A stretch of DNA of 20,202 nt, taken from contig JALUUU010000004.1 of assembly GCA_027021185.1 (NCBI GenBank), positions 1-20,202 of the forward strand, written 5' to 3'. The stretch is from an archaeon (GTDB lineage Archaea; Hydrothermarchaeota; Hydrothermarchaeia; Hydrothermarchaeales; JALUUU01). This document shows, piece by piece, positions 1 to 8,387 of this stretch (the first letter of the stretch is position 1; each line of letters opens with the position of its first letter). A model generated the notes under the pieces. It was given only the letters and a program-made list of their open reading frames with translations. It made no database searches and was not told the DNA's origin. The translations under genes were made by a program, and so were the position numbers.

Positions 1-534
1 GCCCACCATCTGGAAGAGCTTCTCGAGGCTGGCCTTGGTCTCCTCGAATTTCTTTTTGTCGTAGTTGACGGCGTCCATCTTGTTGATGGCCGCGATTATC
101 TGGCTTATTCCCAGGGTCCTGGAGAGAAAAACGTGCTCCTTTGTCTGAGGCATCAATCCCCCCTTCTCGTCTCTCTGGGATACGTCAACAACGAGAACTG
201 CGGCATCAGCTTGGGATGCCCCGGTTATCATGTTCTTAACGAAGTCACGGTGTCCGGGGGCGTCGATGACTGTGAAGTAATACTTATCCGTCTCCATCTT
301 ATTGTGGGCTATATCAATCGTTAAGCCGCGCTGCCTCTCCTCTTTGAGGCGGTCCATGACCCAAGCAAACTCGAAGGTTGCCTTGCCTATCTTCTCAGCC
401 TCTTCCTTATACTGCCTGATTATGTGCTCTCCGATATCTCCCTTCTCGAAGAGGAGCCTACCTACAGCCGTAGACTTGCCGTGGTCTACGTGGCCGATAA
501 ACACCAAATTCAGATGTGGTTTCTGAGCTGCCAT
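1..534 (-). CDS. tuf: Translation elongation factor EF-1alpha, N-terminal part (runs off the left edge)
   Basis: This GTPase brings aminoacyl-tRNA to the ribosomal A site in the cytoplasm. About 178 N-terminal codons are visible, covering most of the GTP-binding domain: P-loop GHVDHGKST near residue 14, the switch region with RGLTIDIAH, DAPGHRDFVKNMITGA (G3), and NKMD (G4) near the window edge. The domain II/III half lies outside the window. Two in-frame ATGs exist, at 540 and 534. The Shine-Dalgarno AGGAGGT (547-541) abuts the first and sits 6 nt before the second, so I choose 534 (MAAQKPHLN). It lies 36 nt downstream of fusA, in the usual archaeal order. A weak internal promoter may overlap the fusA 3' end. 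Identification is secure from the G motifs and the eukaryote-like switch sequence. Confidence 0.96.
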   Translation of the reverse strand, partial: MAAQKPHLNLVFIGHVDHGKSTAVGRLLFEKGDIGEHIIRQYKEEAEKIGKATFEFAWVMDRLKEERQRGLTIDIAHNKMETDKYYFTVIDAPGHRDFVKNMITGASQADAAVLVVDVSQRDEKGGLMPQTKEHVFLSRTLGISQIIAAINKMDAVNYDKKKFEETKASLEKLFQMVG

Positions 535-540
535 ATTCAT

Positions 541-547
541 ACCTCCT
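541..547 (-). promoter_or_regulatory. Shine-Dalgarno site that decides the EF-1alpha start
   Basis: On the minus strand AGGAGGT directly abuts the ATG at 540 (spacing 0), but lies 6 nt before the in-frame ATG at 534. Normal spacing therefore favours initiation at 534 over 540. Confidence 0.7.
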
Positions 548-570
548 TGATTCTAGCGATGCTAAAATTT

Positions 571-2733
571 CTAGGTTAATAAACCTTTTCTCTTTTTTAT
601 CTTTTTTATTATTTCCTCTTGAAGCTCTGCCGGAAGCTTCTCAAAGCCAACGAACTCAGTGCTCCAAAGAGCCCGACCCTCCGTTGCAGAGCGTATAGCG
701 CCAGCGAATCCAAACATCTCCGCGATGGGGCACTTCGCCTCTATAATGCTCATGTCCCCGTCCTGGCGGAGGTCTATAATCTGACCTCTCCTGCTCTGGA
801 TCTCGCGGGTGGCCGCACCCATGTAGTCTTGTGGAACATGGATAAAAACTTTTTGCTTAGGCTCCAGGAGCATGGCGTCCGCCTGGAGCATGGCCTCCCT
901 GATGGCATCCCTCACGGCCGGGATGACCTGAGCAGGGCCGCGGTGAATTGCGTCTTCGTGAAGCTTCGCATCCACGAGCTTCACCTTAACGCCGAGGACT
1001 TTCTCTTTGGCGAGGGGTCCGTTGTCCATGGCCTCATGAAAGCCCTCCTGTATAAGAGCTATTACCTCGTTCAGGTACTGAATACCCCTGGTAACGTTAG
1101 TCAACACATTATTCTCATAAACCTCTACTATCCCCCGGGCGTCCTGCTTCGCCATTCCATGAGCCTCAAAGGCCTTGCCGAGTTCTTTACCCTTCACTCT
1201 CATGGGTTTTATGTCGCCGTCCACAAGGGCCTTAAAAGCAGGCTCCTCAATGGGCTCAACGACAAAGTAGAACTTGTTGTGCTTGTTGGGAGACTTGCCC
1301 TCGATCTGGGGGGAGGTCTTTGCAACAGTCTCCCTGTAGACGACGATGGGCGGTGAAACCTTAACATCTATCCCCCTCTCCTTGATTCTATGGGTAACTA
1401 TCTCCAGGTGAAGCTCTCCCATGCCGCTGAGGAGATGCTCACCGGTCTCCTCGTCTATCTCAACCTTGAGAGTGGGGTCTTCCCGGGCCTTCATCTGAAG
1501 AACCTCGATGAGTTTGGGGAGGTCCTTGGTCTTCTTGGCCTCTATGGCCACAGTCACAACGGGCTCAGAGGTGTGTCGCATCTCCTCGAAGGGCTCTATG
1601 GGGCTGTCCACTTCCGTAACGGTCTCCCCTGCCCGGACGTTCTTCAGCCCTGTGATCATGGCGATGTTTCCAGCCACCACATACTCCGTGGGCATGCGCT
1701 CAGGCCCGAAGTAAACACCAACCTGCTGGGTCCGCGCCTTGGTGCGGGCGTTAATCATGTAAACCTCCTTGCTGCGTTTAAGCGTCCCTGAGAAAATCCT
1801 GCCTGTAGCCACTTCCCCAGCCTGAGGGTCTATGCTCAAGTCGGTGATCATAATAGCGAGCTTCCCCGCGGGATCGCAATTGAGCATAGCCTTCCCCTCT
1901 TCGCTCTCCACGTCACCCTGCCATATATGGGGGATCCTGTATTTCTGAGCCACCCGGGGATTTGGCAGATGCTCAATAACCATGTTCAATATGACCTCAT
2001 GTACCTTTGCCTTGGCAGCGAGTTCCTTCTGCCTGCCCTGCTCGTTATACTCTATGACGTCTTTAAATGTGATGCCCGTCTTTTTCATCAGGGGCATGTC
2101 TATGGCCCAGTTGTTATAGGCGGAGCCGAAGGCGACGCTGCCATTTTCCACCCTAACCTGCCAGGCATCCTTAAACTCCTTGGGAGCCATGCTCTTGATG
2201 ATTTTGTTAAACTCGGTGATTATGCCGATAAACCTCTTCTGCATTTCTTCAGGGGTCAGCCTGAGCTCGTTAATGAGCCTGTCAACTTTATTGATGAACA
2301 GAACTGGCTTTACCCGCTCTTTAAGAGCCTGCCGGAGAACTGTCTCGGTCTGGGGCATGACCCCCTCAACGGCGCACACAACCACTACAACGCCGTCCAC
2401 AGCTCTCATGGCCCTTGTCACGTCTCCTCCAAAGTCTACGTGCCCTGGGGTATCAATCATGTTGATGAGGTAGTCCTGTCCCTTGTACTCGTGAACCATG
2501 GACACATTAGCCGCCTCGATGGTTATTCCCCTGGCCTGCTCCAGCTCGTCAGAATCGAGGTATAGCTGCTGCCCCGCCAGCTCCTGGGAGATCATCCCAG
2601 CTCCAGCCAGGATGTTGTCGCTGAGTGTTGTCTTACCGTGGTCGATGTGGGCCACTATCCCCATGTTCCTGATCTGCTCTGGCCTGTCCATGAGCTTTAC
2701 GATTTTACTGACCATCTTCTCCCGTCTTCCCAT
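571..2733 (-). CDS. fusA: Translation elongation factor EF-2
   Basis: This GTPase drives translocation of tRNA and mRNA on the ribosome. The 720 residues match the usual archaeal EF-2 length of about 730. Motifs in order are AHIDHGKT (28-35, P-loop), RGITIEAA (68-75), DTPGHVDFGG (94-103), NKVD (148-151), and the domain IV loop HEDAIHRGPAQ, in which His597 is the expected diphthamide site. The C-terminal region has FGFAGAIRSATEGRALWSTEF, typical of domain V. The ATG at 2733 follows GGGTGAT by 3-4 nt; a second in-frame Met at residue 7 is an alternative start. It lies 19 nt after rpsG, inside the minus-strand ribosomal/RNA polymerase operon. Nothing essential is missing. Confidence 0.98.
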   Translation of the reverse strand: MGRREKMVSKIVKLMDRPEQIRNMGIVAHIDHGKTTLSDNILAGAGMISQELAGQQLYLDSDELEQARGITIEAANVSMVHEYKGQDYLINMIDTPGHVDFGGDVTRAMRAVDGVVVVVCAVEGVMPQTETVLRQALKERVKPVLFINKVDRLINELRLTPEEMQKRFIGIITEFNKIIKSMAPKEFKDAWQVRVENGSVAFGSAYNNWAIDMPLMKKTGITFKDVIEYNEQGRQKELAAKAKVHEVILNMVIEHLPNPRVAQKYRIPHIWQGDVESEEGKAMLNCDPAGKLAIMITDLSIDPQAGEVATGRIFSGTLKRSKEVYMINARTKARTQQVGVYFGPERMPTEYVVAGNIAMITGLKNVRAGETVTEVDSPIEPFEEMRHTSEPVVTVAIEAKKTKDLPKLIEVLQMKAREDPTLKVEIDEETGEHLLSGMGELHLEIVTHRIKERGIDVKVSPPIVVYRETVAKTSPQIEGKSPNKHNKFYFVVEPIEEPAFKALVDGDIKPMRVKGKELGKAFEAHGMAKQDARGIVEVYENNVLTNVTRGIQYLNEVIALIQEGFHEAMDNGPLAKEKVLGVKVKLVDAKLHEDAIHRGPAQVIPAVRDAIREAMLQADAMLLEPKQKVFIHVPQDYMGAATREIQSRRGQIIDLRQDGDMSIIEAKCPIAEMFGFAGAIRSATEGRALWSTEFVGFEKLPAELQEEIIKKIKKRKGLLT
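574..590 (-). promoter_or_regulatory. Possible internal TATA/BRE promoter for the EF-1alpha gene
   Basis: The minus strand reads GAAAA followed by GGTTTATTAACC across the last codons and stop of fusA. A-rich BRE-like sequence precedes a TATA-like TTTATTAA. A start about 25 nt downstream (near 554) would leave a short leader still holding the AGGAGGT site. The GGTT/AACC arms could also fold as a small hairpin. This rests on pattern only and is weak. Confidence 0.3.
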
Positions 2734-2752
2734 AGTATCACCCGAAAAATAG

Positions 2753-3343
2753 CTATCTAGCCGCTTTAGAGATCCTCTCTATCTCCTCTTTACGGGAGAC
2801 CGAATAACACTTGATGTCGTAGTTTGCGGCGGAAATTATCTCGTCAGCGAGGCACTGCGCTATTGATTTCTTGCTTTTGAAGGCGGCTCTCGCTGCCCCC
2901 ACAGTGATGAAGCGCAGAGCTAGGTCGAGCCTCCTCTGGGGCGCGACGTCAACGCTTTGATGATAAGCTATACCTCCGTACTTGATTCTTGTAGTTTCTT
3001 CTCGAGGAGCGGCGTTGCTTACCGCATATACAAGGACCTGAACCGGATTCTTCTTGGTCTTCCTTTCAATTATGTCGAAAGCTTCTTTAACTATCTTATA
3101 AGCCTTCTGTTTCTTCCCCACATTGCGACCGCTTGGGCGCTTGTGCTTCTTTCCTTCGTGACCGGTAACACATATCTTATTAATAAGCCTCTCCACAAGG
3201 GAGAGTTCGGACTTACCGAAGGGCTTTACATGTCTCCCGCATTGATGAGGTACATAGTAGGGTTTGAGATTGATGTATGCTCTTAATCCCGGATCCGGGA
3301 CTTCGATATCCTTTGTTTCCCATTTGCCGAACACTTTGAACAT
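2753..3343 (-). CDS. rpsG: Small-subunit ribosomal protein S7 (uS7)
   Basis: A 196-residue uS7-family protein that binds the 3' major domain of 16S rRNA and lines the tRNA exit site of the 30S subunit. The archaeal form has an N-terminal extension (GKWETKDIEVPDPGLRAYI). The conserved core includes KNPVQVLVYAVSNAAPREETTRIKYGG (about residues 98-124) and the basic VDVAPQRRLDLALRFI segment (131-146). The ATG at 3343 is preceded by AAGGTGAGG, which overlaps the TGA stop of rpsL; only 4 nt separate the genes, suggesting translational coupling. Order rpsL-rpsG-fusA-tuf is the classic str-operon order shared by bacteria and archaea. Confidence 0.97.
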   Translation of the reverse strand: MFKVFGKWETKDIEVPDPGLRAYINLKPYYVPHQCGRHVKPFGKSELSLVERLINKICVTGHEGKKHKRPSGRNVGKKQKAYKIVKEAFDIIERKTKKNPVQVLVYAVSNAAPREETTRIKYGGIAYHQSVDVAPQRRLDLALRFITVGAARAAFKSKKSIAQCLADEIISAANYDIKCYSVSRKEEIERISKAAR

Positions 3344-3347
3344 CCTC

Positions 3348-3785
3348 TCACCTTATGGGCTTTTCTTTCCTGCCCCTAACAAGCTCCTGGAGGGAGACAT
3401 TGTTGACTTTGATGACTTTGAATCTGACTCCAGGGATGTCGCCCATGGAGCCTCCTTTTCTCCCGCCTATGCCGTCTATCACGACCTCGTCATGCTCGTC
3501 GATGAAGTTTATAGCGCCGGTCCCAGGGGCGAAAGCCGTCACCTGTCTTCCGCTCTTGATGAGCTGCACTCTGACGCACTTCCGAATAGCGGAGTTGGGC
3601 TGCTTAGCCTCTATTCCAACCTTCTCTAGGACGATGCCCCTGGCCATTGGAGCACCCTCTAAGGGATTGGACTTCTCTTTCAGCCTGAGAACTCTCCGCT
3701 TATATTTGGGATCGTTCCATCTAAACTTGCGCCTGTTCTCTTTGAGCTTTCTTCCTGCGAATTCTCCGGTAGGCTTTTTTCCCAT
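3348..3785 (-). CDS. rpsL: Small-subunit ribosomal protein S12 (uS12)
   Basis: A 145-residue uS12-family protein at the decoding centre of the 30S subunit. The hallmark KQPNSAIRKCVRVQLIK lies near residues 60-76 and the VxGxGGRKGGSMGDIPGVRF region near 103-124. Length and the basic N terminus (GRKLKENRRKFRWNDPKYKRR) fit the archaeal/eukaryotic S23 type. The ATG at 3785 lies 9 nt after the nusA stop, with GAGG as Shine-Dalgarno about 7 nt upstream that partly overlaps that stop. It is co-transcribed with nusA and rpsG on spacing alone. Confidence 0.97.
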   Translation of the reverse strand: MGKKPTGEFAGRKLKENRRKFRWNDPKYKRRVLRLKEKSNPLEGAPMARGIVLEKVGIEAKQPNSAIRKCVRVQLIKSGRQVTAFAPGTGAINFIDEHDEVVIDGIGGRKGGSMGDIPGVRFKVIKVNNVSLQELVRGRKEKPIR

Positions 3786-3794
3786 GGCTTTTCC

Positions 3795-4223
3795 TCACAC
3801 TATGATTAGGTCCTTGATATTATGGTGTCTCTTAGATAAAATCTTCGCTTTATCAAGACTTTTACCACGTTTACCCAGGAGGGAGATCTTGTCCCGGTCA
3901 TCTATCGAGACCTTTGCGACCATGCCTCCCTGGGCATTGGAGAGGCGGACCTCTCTCACCCTGAACGGGTGGAATATGTTCCTGATGAACTCCTCCGGAT
4001 CATCGGAGTACTCAACAACTTCGACCTTCTTCCCAAGGGCGTGCCTCACTCTTTGGATGTTGCTGCCCTTGCGGCCTATCGCCAGTCCCATGTCACCTTT
4101 CTTAACGACGAAAAGAATTTTATTCTCGCCTTTGCTGGCTATACAGTCCTTAACGACCGCTCCTGTGAGTTTCTCAAAGAGAGATATATATCTTATGTCG
4201 TCTGCCGAGAGCTTGAGCTCCAT
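3795..4223 (-). CDS. nusA: Archaeal NusA-type transcription factor (two KH domains)
   Basis: At 142 residues this is the short archaeal NusA form. It lacks the N-terminal polymerase-binding and S1 domains of bacterial NusA and keeps the two KH RNA-binding domains. KH1 has the GxxG loop in AIGRKGSNIQRVR (about residues 49-61); KH2 has LLGKRGKSLDKAK (about 115-127). The family acts with RNA polymerase in elongation/termination, though its archaeal role is less well defined. The ATG at 4223 sits 2 nt after the rpl30e TAA, with GGGGGT just upstream inside the end of rpl30e. Its place between RNA polymerase and ribosomal genes is a standard euryarchaeal arrangement. Confidence 0.95.
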   Translation of the reverse strand: MELKLSADDIRYISLFEKLTGAVVKDCIASKGENKILFVVKKGDMGLAIGRKGSNIQRVRHALGKKVEVVEYSDDPEEFIRNIFHPFRVREVRLSNAQGGMVAKVSIDDRDKISLLGKRGKSLDKAKILSKRHHNIKDLIIV

Positions 4224-4225
4224 CC

Positions 4226-4522
4226 TTACCCCCTCACTGCTTCGAAGATCTCCGACTCACCGGCATCCAGGATGCCGAGCATGGAGACCAAGAAGGGTTT
4301 ACCACATACTGAGCCCAGCTCAACTCCGGGACCTGGAAACTCATAGATGTGGCCCTCTTCTTTGAGGAGGCTTTTAAGTTCCTCCAGGGCAGACCCCCTG
4401 CAGTTAGACGCAACAACGGCTAGCTTGATCTTACCTTCTTTGGCGTATCGCAGGGTCTCTCTTTCCCCCAGCACCACTTTACCTGTGTCTACGGCTCTCC
4501 TGATGGCCCTGGAAATATCCAC
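4226..4522 (-). CDS. rpl30e: Large-subunit ribosomal protein L30e (eL30)
   Basis: A 98-residue protein of the L7Ae/L30e/S12e RNA-binding superfamily, found in archaea and eukaryotes only. Family features are GKVVLGERETLRYAKEGKIKLAVVASN (about residues 14-40), the CRGSALEELKSLLKE helix, and HIYEFPGPGVELGSVCGKP near 57-75, the kink-turn-binding loop region. The start is a GTG at 4522, supported by GGAGGAGG about 7 nt upstream; that Shine-Dalgarno lies inside the last codons of rpoA2. The gap to rpoA2 is 2 nt. An internal ORF in another frame (4234-4416) is a shadow. Confidence 0.95.
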   Translation of the reverse strand: MDISRAIRRAVDTGKVVLGERETLRYAKEGKIKLAVVASNCRGSALEELKSLLKEEGHIYEFPGPGVELGSVCGKPFLVSMLGILDAGESEIFEAVRG

Positions 4523-4524
4523 GT

Positions 4525-5703
4525 CTATGCCTCCTCCTTACTTCTCTTCATCACAAGCTCCACCATACCGGTGCCCAGCATAACCGGGCGTCCGACGATG
4601 ACATTCTCAACGATTCCGCTCAGGTCCTCGACTTCTCCTTTGATCCCGGCTCTCAATAAATGGTCGACGGTTATCTCGAAGGCTGCCCTTGCCAGGACTG
4701 AGGCTTTCTCTCCCGAGACTCCGTGCCTACCTATGGCTTTAACCGTGCCGTCCACTGTCATCATGTCAGCGATGAGCATGAGGTGCCGGACATCCACCCT
4801 CAGGCCCTGCTCGTCCAGGGTGTCGAGGGTTTCGTTTATTATGGCGTTTCTAGCCGCCTCAATGCCGAGAACGCTCTCTATCTCCACTATGTCATTGGTT
4901 TTGGTCCTCGTTATGTCGACTCCAGGAATCTTAAGAACGTCTTTGAGGTTAGAGCCCTCGGTGTATATGACGTACTCCTCTCCCTCCCTTCTCATTACAA
5001 CTCTCTCAATTCCCTTTATTCCTCGGAGATAAACGTCTTTGGCCTTATTGGCGAGCCTGCGGAGATCCTTAATGGAGGACGTAGAGGAAACAAGGGATAT
5101 TCTCTCAGAGTCCCAGTCATCCTTCACCTTGATCTTGCTCTGATTGAGCTTCGCTACTATGTCTTCCGCTGATAGCTCCCGCCTCTGGAGCTCATACTTG
5201 TCCAGGACCAAAGTAACCCTGGAGTCCACCAAATCTATCTCGGACTTGTCCACCACATCACCCACGACCACAGTTTCGATCTGTTTGGCTATCTCTTTGG
5301 CTTTATCTCTGTCGGTGGCATGGTCCTCGTCAAGATAAATGGTCATGGTTGGAGTGGAGGGGGTCCGTCGGGCGTCGACCAGCTCAATAATCCGGGGCAG
5401 ACCCAAGGTAACGTTCAGCTCGGCCACACCGGCGTAGTGGAAGGTTCTCATAGTCATCTGTGTGCTCGGTTCACCCATGCTCTGAGCAGCCACAACACCA
5501 ACGGCCTCGCCAGGCTCAACCTGGGCGTATTCATATCTGCGCTTAACTTCGGAGATGATCTTTTTGAGCTGATCTTTTGTAAGCTTCACGTCTTGGACAG
5601 CCTCAACAAGGTCTTGGTACACCCGGGGGGAAACATCCTCCTTTATCTTCTCCAGCTCTGCCAAGATCTCGTTTTTGGTTAGGTGCTTTGCCACTTCCGT
5701 CAT
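4525..5703 (-). CDS. rpoA2: DNA-directed RNA polymerase subunit A''
   Basis: The C-terminal piece of the split largest subunit, 392 residues, which is normal for A''. It supplies the trigger loop and part of the cleft/jaw: VEPGEAVGVVAAQSMGEPSTQ followed by MTMRTFHYAGVA (about residues 61-94), then LGLPRIIELVDARR (100-113). Near the C terminus are HLMLIADMMTVDGTVKAIGRHGV and SVLARAAFEIT, typical of the A'' clamp region. The ATG at 5703 overlaps the TGA of rpoA1 (ATGA), so coupled translation is likely, which suits 1:1 assembly of A' and A''. Bases GGAGG directly before the start could act as ribosome-binding site. Confidence 0.98.
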   Translation of the reverse strand: MTEVAKHLTKNEILAELEKIKEDVSPRVYQDLVEAVQDVKLTKDQLKKIISEVKRRYEYAQVEPGEAVGVVAAQSMGEPSTQMTMRTFHYAGVAELNVTLGLPRIIELVDARRTPSTPTMTIYLDEDHATDRDKAKEIAKQIETVVVGDVVDKSEIDLVDSRVTLVLDKYELQRRELSAEDIVAKLNQSKIKVKDDWDSERISLVSSTSSIKDLRRLANKAKDVYLRGIKGIERVVMRREGEEYVIYTEGSNLKDVLKIPGVDITRTKTNDIVEIESVLGIEAARNAIINETLDTLDEQGLRVDVRHLMLIADMMTVDGTVKAIGRHGVSGEKASVLARAAFEITVDHLLRAGIKGEVEDLSGIVENVIVGRPVMLGTGMVELVMKRSKEEA

Positions 5704-8372
5704 CCTCCGTTTTTACTTCCACGGCTACCCGTACCAGTGACGCTGGATACAATTTTCTTGACGTTCACGACCTCTCCCCAATCAGTCTTTGAGGGATCTG
5801 CGCCGTCTTCGCCGTGTTTGAACTCTATAATCACGCCTTTTGTATCTCTGACTGTACCGTCATACTCCACCTTCAGATCCTGAAGGGCGTTTATGAGCCT
5901 GCGCTGCATGTATCCGCTCTGAGAGGTGCGGACAGCTGTGTCAACAAGGCCTTCCCTGCCTCCCATGGAGTGGAAGAAGTACTCCAGGGGATCAAGGCCC
6001 TTCTTGTAGCTGGACTTAACAAAACCCTTGGCCCGGGCGCCTCTGTCTCCCCACTTAAAGTGGGGAAGGGTACGTTTTGTATAGCCCCTGGCTATCCTCT
6101 CTCCTCTCACAGCCTGCTGACCGACGCAGGCAGCCATCTGAGTGAGATTCAATAAGCTGCCCCTGGCACCGCTCACCGCCATGATCCGGGCACCGTTCTC
6201 CTTACCCTTCTCCTCAGAAACCTTCTCCAAGTACTCGTTGGCGATGCTTCCTGTTTTATCTCTGGCCTCACTCAGGGTCTGCATTATCCTCATCTCAAGG
6301 GTTTCCTCAAGAGTGCGACCCGGCAGAGGCTCCAGAATACCGTCCTCGTAGGTCTGGATGAGCTTCTCCACGTCCTGCTCCGCTTTGTTAAGGATCTCTT
6401 CTATGCGCTCAATACCCTCTCGTGGGAGGTCCTCATCATCCACTCCCGTGGAAAAGCCTACCTTTGAGATGGCGCTAATAGCCAGCTTAGTAACCCTGTC
6501 CAGGAACCTTTGAGCCTCATCAGTACCGTAATCCTTGACTATCCTGTCCAGGAGTTCTCCGGCGAAAGCCCCGAAGGACTTCTCATCCATAACCCCTGTG
6601 ATGATCTCTCCGTTTCTTATAACCACGTAAGCGTCGTCCTCGCATTCCTCCTCAGTGCACACCTCGCATTTCTTACAGATCTTGGCCTTATAGCTCAGAT
6701 TGAGATCTTTGGGCAGGAGAAGACTGAAGAGCTGCTTCCCAGTGTAGTACTTCTCGCCGTTTTCATCTTTCGGCTCAGGCAACTCCTCGGTTATGCCGGC
6801 GTTGTAGAGGATCTGGGCGGCCTCTTCAGGGGTGAATTTTGTCTCTTTCCTGGTGAGGAGATAAGCCCCTGATATGTGGTCATGAATACCTCCAATGATT
6901 GGGCCCCCAAACCTGGGAGACAGGATCTGCTCCTGGACTCTCATGAGCACCCTGGCTTCGGCTCTGGCTTCCTCGCCCTGTATGGCGTGGAGGTTCATTT
7001 CGTCTCCATCGAAATCAGCATTATAGGGCGGGCAGACACACAGGTTAAGCCTGAAGGTCTTATATGGCATAACCCTCACCTCATGAGCCATTATGCTCAT
7101 GCGGTGGAGCGAGGGCTGGCGGTTGAACATAACAACATCGCCGTCTCTGAGGTGGCGGTGGACTTTACCCCCTACCTCTACCTTCTCAAGGACGTCCTCG
7201 ATGTTCTTGACCTTTCCCAGTCTTACTCTGCCGCCGTCTACACGCTCTATGTAGTTGGCTCCAGGGTAATTATCAGGGCCCCGCCTAACCACCTCTTTCA
7301 AATGCTCGATGTTCCCAGGGGTGACCCTTACAGGTACGGTAAGCTCTTTGGCTATGACCTCAGGGACTCCAACCTCATTTATTCCTATGTTGGGGTCGGG
7401 GGATATGACGGTTCTGGCAGAGAAATTAACCCTTTTACCTGAGAGATTGCTCCTGAACCTGCCCTCCTTCCCCTTCAGGCGCTGGGCAAGGGTCTTGAGG
7501 GGCCTTCCGGAGCGATGTCTTGCAGGAGGCACTCCCGCCACCTCGTTGTTGAAGTAAGTGGTTATGTGGTACTGAAGAAGCTCCCACAGATCTTCGATAA
7601 TTAGCTGTGGAGCCCCTGCCTCCACGTTCTCTACAAGACGCTGATTGATTCTCAGAATATCCACGAGTTTATGGGTGAGGTCGTCTTCACTCCTCTCCCC
7701 GGACTCCAGGGTTATCGAGGGCCTTACGGTCACCGGCGGAACAGGTAAAACAGTAAGGACCATCCACTCAGGCCTCGCGACGCTCAGGTCAAAGCCCATG
7801 ACCTCAGCATCCTCGTCTTTTATCCTCTCCAGCCTCTCCCTCACGTCAGTAGGAGACAATCTGTTTTTATTTTCAACGAAGGACGTGGGCTTCTCGAATC
7901 TGATGTCCAGCTGCTCCTTCTCGCAGTGAGGACAGACCTTTGCAGTACGAGCCTCCTTGAAGAGGTGCTCTATTATATTGTCGCCACTCTTACCGACCTT
8001 CGCGGCCCTGCGGATTTCCCTTCGATATTCTTTGATTCTCTCCTCGGGCAGAAGGAGGCGTCCACATTTCCTGCATATTGCGCGGAGAATCTTGTTTATC
8101 TGTTTGGCGTAGCCCACGTGAATGACGGGCCTTGCCAGCTCTATTCTGCCGAAGTGGCCTGGACAGTCCCCAACTCTTCCGCCGCATGTCTTACACTTTA
8201 GCCCGGGATCCACCACCCCGAGCCGTGGGTCCATCAGCCCGCCTTCGATGGGGTAGCCGTCTTCGTCGTATGTGTCGGCGGTGACTATCTTAGCCTCCGA
8301 GATCTTTCTGATGACCTCTGGGGACAGTAAGCCGAACTTCACACCCTCGATTTTTTTAGGTATTATCCTCAT
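5700..8372 (-). CDS. rpoA1: DNA-directed RNA polymerase subunit A'
   Basis: The N-terminal piece of the split largest subunit, 890 residues, holding the catalytic magnesium site NADFDGDEMN (451-460). A clamp zinc site is C60-x2-C63-x6-C70-x2-H73; a second pair set is C100/C103 and C147/C150. GKRVNFSARTVISPDPN (312-328) and FNRQPSLHRMS (416-426) are universal. A further Cys cluster (CKKCEVCTEEEC) lies near residues 573-585; I cannot say what it binds. The ATG at 8372 follows GGGTGAT by about 7 nt. It lies 15 nt after rpoB1 and overlaps rpoA2 by 4 nt. Length and motifs are complete, with no break. Confidence 0.98.
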   Translation of the reverse strand: MRIIPKKIEGVKFGLLSPEVIRKISEAKIVTADTYDEDGYPIEGGLMDPRLGVVDPGLKCKTCGGRVGDCPGHFGRIELARPVIHVGYAKQINKILRAICRKCGRLLLPEERIKEYRREIRRAAKVGKSGDNIIEHLFKEARTAKVCPHCEKEQLDIRFEKPTSFVENKNRLSPTDVRERLERIKDEDAEVMGFDLSVARPEWMVLTVLPVPPVTVRPSITLESGERSEDDLTHKLVDILRINQRLVENVEAGAPQLIIEDLWELLQYHITTYFNNEVAGVPPARHRSGRPLKTLAQRLKGKEGRFRSNLSGKRVNFSARTVISPDPNIGINEVGVPEVIAKELTVPVRVTPGNIEHLKEVVRRGPDNYPGANYIERVDGGRVRLGKVKNIEDVLEKVEVGGKVHRHLRDGDVVMFNRQPSLHRMSIMAHEVRVMPYKTFRLNLCVCPPYNADFDGDEMNLHAIQGEEARAEARVLMRVQEQILSPRFGGPIIGGIHDHISGAYLLTRKETKFTPEEAAQILYNAGITEELPEPKDENGEKYYTGKQLFSLLLPKDLNLSYKAKICKKCEVCTEEECEDDAYVVIRNGEIITGVMDEKSFGAFAGELLDRIVKDYGTDEAQRFLDRVTKLAISAISKVGFSTGVDDEDLPREGIERIEEILNKAEQDVEKLIQTYEDGILEPLPGRTLEETLEMRIMQTLSEARDKTGSIANEYLEKVSEEKGKENGARIMAVSGARGSLLNLTQMAACVGQQAVRGERIARGYTKRTLPHFKWGDRGARAKGFVKSSYKKGLDPLEYFFHSMGGREGLVDTAVRTSQSGYMQRRLINALQDLKVEYDGTVRDTKGVIIEFKHGEDGADPSKTDWGEVVNVKKIVSSVTGTGSRGSKNGG

Positions 8373-8387
8373 CCTGTATCACCCTTC

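Noticed and set aside
619..1356. Plus-strand 245-codon ORF opposite fusA
   Set aside because: It is antisense to conserved EF-2 sequence in a high-GC third-position frame, with no Shine-Dalgarno and no family features.
3355..4365. Plus-strand 336-codon ORF opposite rpsL, nusA and rpl30e
   Set aside because: It crosses three complete conserved genes on the other strand and has low-complexity Ser/Leu/Pro composition typical of shadow frames.
5700..5703. Frameshift or split-gene artefact between rpoA1 and rpoA2 (and between rpoB2 and rpoB1 at 10199)
   Set aside because: Both breaks fall at the known natural subunit split points, with normal ATGA/TGATG overlaps and normal lengths for all four subunits.
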